14,329 nucleotides of DNA, from NCBI GenBank assembly GCA_011390855.1, contig JAABRN010000538.1, forward strand, positions 1 through 14,329. The letters run 5' to 3'. A program made the position numbers and the translations under genes. Source of the stretch: Hydrogenophaga sp. GTDB lineage: Bacteria; Pseudomonadota; Gammaproteobacteria; Burkholderiales; Burkholderiaceae_C. Below are positions 13,457-14,329 of this stretch, piece after piece. Positions within the stretch are counted from its first letter, which is position 1. Every line of letters begins with the position of its first letter. Under the pieces are notes generated by a model. It made no database searches, was not told the origin of the DNA, and saw only the letters and a program-made list of their open reading frames with translations.

Positions 13457-14329
13457 ACTGAGTCGCCGCAGCAGCGAAGCGGGTGACTTTCTGTCCCGGT
13501 GAGAGCACGTGCACGCCCGCAGCAACCACTTCGTCACCCGGCTGCAGACCTGCTCCGATGGCGACCTCGTTGCCGTCGGCTGTGAGCACCTGCACGGTGC
13601 GCGTGTTGACGGTGGAACTGGCCGGATCAAACACCCAGACCGCTGTGCCCTCTCCCTCTTTCAACAAAGCGGAGGTAGGCACCTTGACCACTGTTGCTGC
13701 AGGCGTGTTTTTGCCAGCAAACCGCACATAGGCAGTGGCGCCCAGCGGCACGTCCATTTCAGCAGGCAGTGCCAGTTTCACCTGGAACGTGCGCGTGGCT
13801 GGGTCTGCGCTGGCGGCCACTTCGCGCACCACGGCAGTCACACCGTCTGGTGAACCGCTGTTGTTGGCATCTGCCCAGAACCGTACATTGGCTTCAAACC
13901 CATTGCGGATCAGGCCGACGCGGTCCTCAGGCACGGCGATCACCACGTCACGTGGGCCGTCCTGGGCGAGGCGCACCACAGGCGTTCCAGCCGCCACCAC
14001 CTGACCTACCTCGGCCTCCACGCCAAGCACAACGCCTGCCGACTCGGCCTGGAGTCGCGCGTATGCGGCCTGATTTCCCTGCACCGCTCCCTGTGCCCGC
14101 GCCTGTTGCAAGGTGGCATCTGCTGCTCTCAGCGTGGCTTCGCGACGCTCGATTTCAGCGCCGCTGACAAAGCCCTGCTTTTGCAGATCGGCAAACCGCT
14201 TCAAATCAGCAGCTGCCAGATCCCGCTGTATGAGCGCGGCAGACACCTGTGCCTGCGCAGCCTGGCTGCCCAGGGCGAGGTCCCGTGCATCGAGCCGTGC
14301 CAGCAATTGGCCTGCCTGCACCCGTTGCC
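13455..14329 (-). CDS. RND efflux periplasmic membrane fusion protein (HlyD/AcrA family), C-terminal 290 residues
   Basis: The gene runs off the right edge, so the signal peptide or lipid anchor and start are missing. The family links the inner-membrane RND pump to the outer-membrane channel. The visible part begins within the first lipoyl half-motif (QRVQAGQLLARLDARDLAL), followed by an alanine- and glutamine-rich helical hairpin (about 100 residues, with DLQKQGFVSGAEIERREATL near its turn). Next come the second lipoyl half (GVVLGVEAEVGQVVAAGTPV) and a beta-barrel domain with a C-terminal membrane-proximal region (LQPGDEVVAAGVHVLSPGQK). The single-hairpin architecture and adjacency mark it as the partner of the downstream RND gene, with eight bases between stop and ATG. 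TriABC-like systems use two fusion proteins; whether a second gene lies further upstream is not visible. Confidence 0.93.
   Translation of the reverse strand, partial: QRVQAGQLLARLDARDLALGSQAAQAQVSAALIQRDLAAADLKRFADLQKQGFVSGAEIERREATLRAADATLQQARAQGAVQGNQAAYARLQAESAGVVLGVEAEVGQVVAAGTPVVRLAQDGPRDVVIAVPEDRVGLIRNGFEANVRFWADANNSGSPDGVTAVVREVAASADPATRTFQVKLALPAEMDVPLGATAYVRFAGKNTPAATVVKVPTSALLKEGEGTAVWVFDPASSTVNTRTVQVLTADGNEVAIGAGLQPGDEVVAAGVHVLSPGQKVTRFAAAATQ

Noticed and set aside
11287..13461. A 724-codon open frame on the plus strand antisense to the RND gene.
   Set aside because: It is histidine- and glutamine-rich with no recognisable domain and mirrors the codon pattern of the RND gene. Long antisense frames are expected in GC-rich genes; the minus-strand protein is a clear family member.

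Overview
This window looks like chromosomal DNA from a high-GC betaproteobacterium of the Burkholderiales, most likely Comamonadaceae. The evidence is a tRNA-Leu(UAG)–tig–clpP block, the style of the proteins, and a GC-rich multi-hairpin intergenic element of a kind I associate with that family. The assignment is an inference from sequence alone. No insertion sequence, prophage, CRISPR array, rRNA or obvious recent transfer was seen, and the coding density is high.

Region 1 (1–1930, all minus strand) is the protein quality-control block. It runs tRNA-Leu(UAG), tig (trigger factor), then the first 54 codons of clpP, which leaves the window. A strong hairpin lies between the tRNA and tig. A textbook intrinsic terminator follows tig. 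Just beyond it is a candidate sigma-32 (heat-shock) promoter for clpP, so clpP is probably expressed independently of tig.

Region 2 (1930–10153) is a transport and catabolism module. On the minus strand, in transcription order, it holds a class III PLP aminotransferase, a TAXI-type periplasmic binding protein, a fused TRAP permease with a C-terminal PDZ-like extension, and an Asp/Glu-racemase superfamily protein whose GTG start overlaps the permease stop. A DadA-like FAD amino-acid oxidase/dehydrogenase is divergent from the aminotransferase. A LysR regulator runs convergently into the oxidase with a 41-bp overlap. Three of the enzyme families act on amino or related carboxylic acids, so the simplest reading is an uptake and degradation system for an amino acid or amino-acid-like compound. 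The substrate cannot be read from the sequence. A terminator-like hairpin between the binding-protein and permease genes could set a high binding-protein:permease ratio.

Region 3 (10154–14329) starts with a compound palindromic intergenic element. It is followed on the minus strand by an RND multidrug-type efflux pump gene and, upstream of it, a membrane fusion protein gene cut by the window end. The two are tightly coupled: the ribosome-binding site of the pump gene overlaps the stop codon of the fusion-protein gene.

No radically new system was identified. The most distinctive points are the racemase-like protein lacking the usual second catalytic cysteine, the PDZ-like tail on the TRAP permease, the attenuator inside the TRAP operon, the convergent 3' overlap, and the regulatory structures around tig and clpP.
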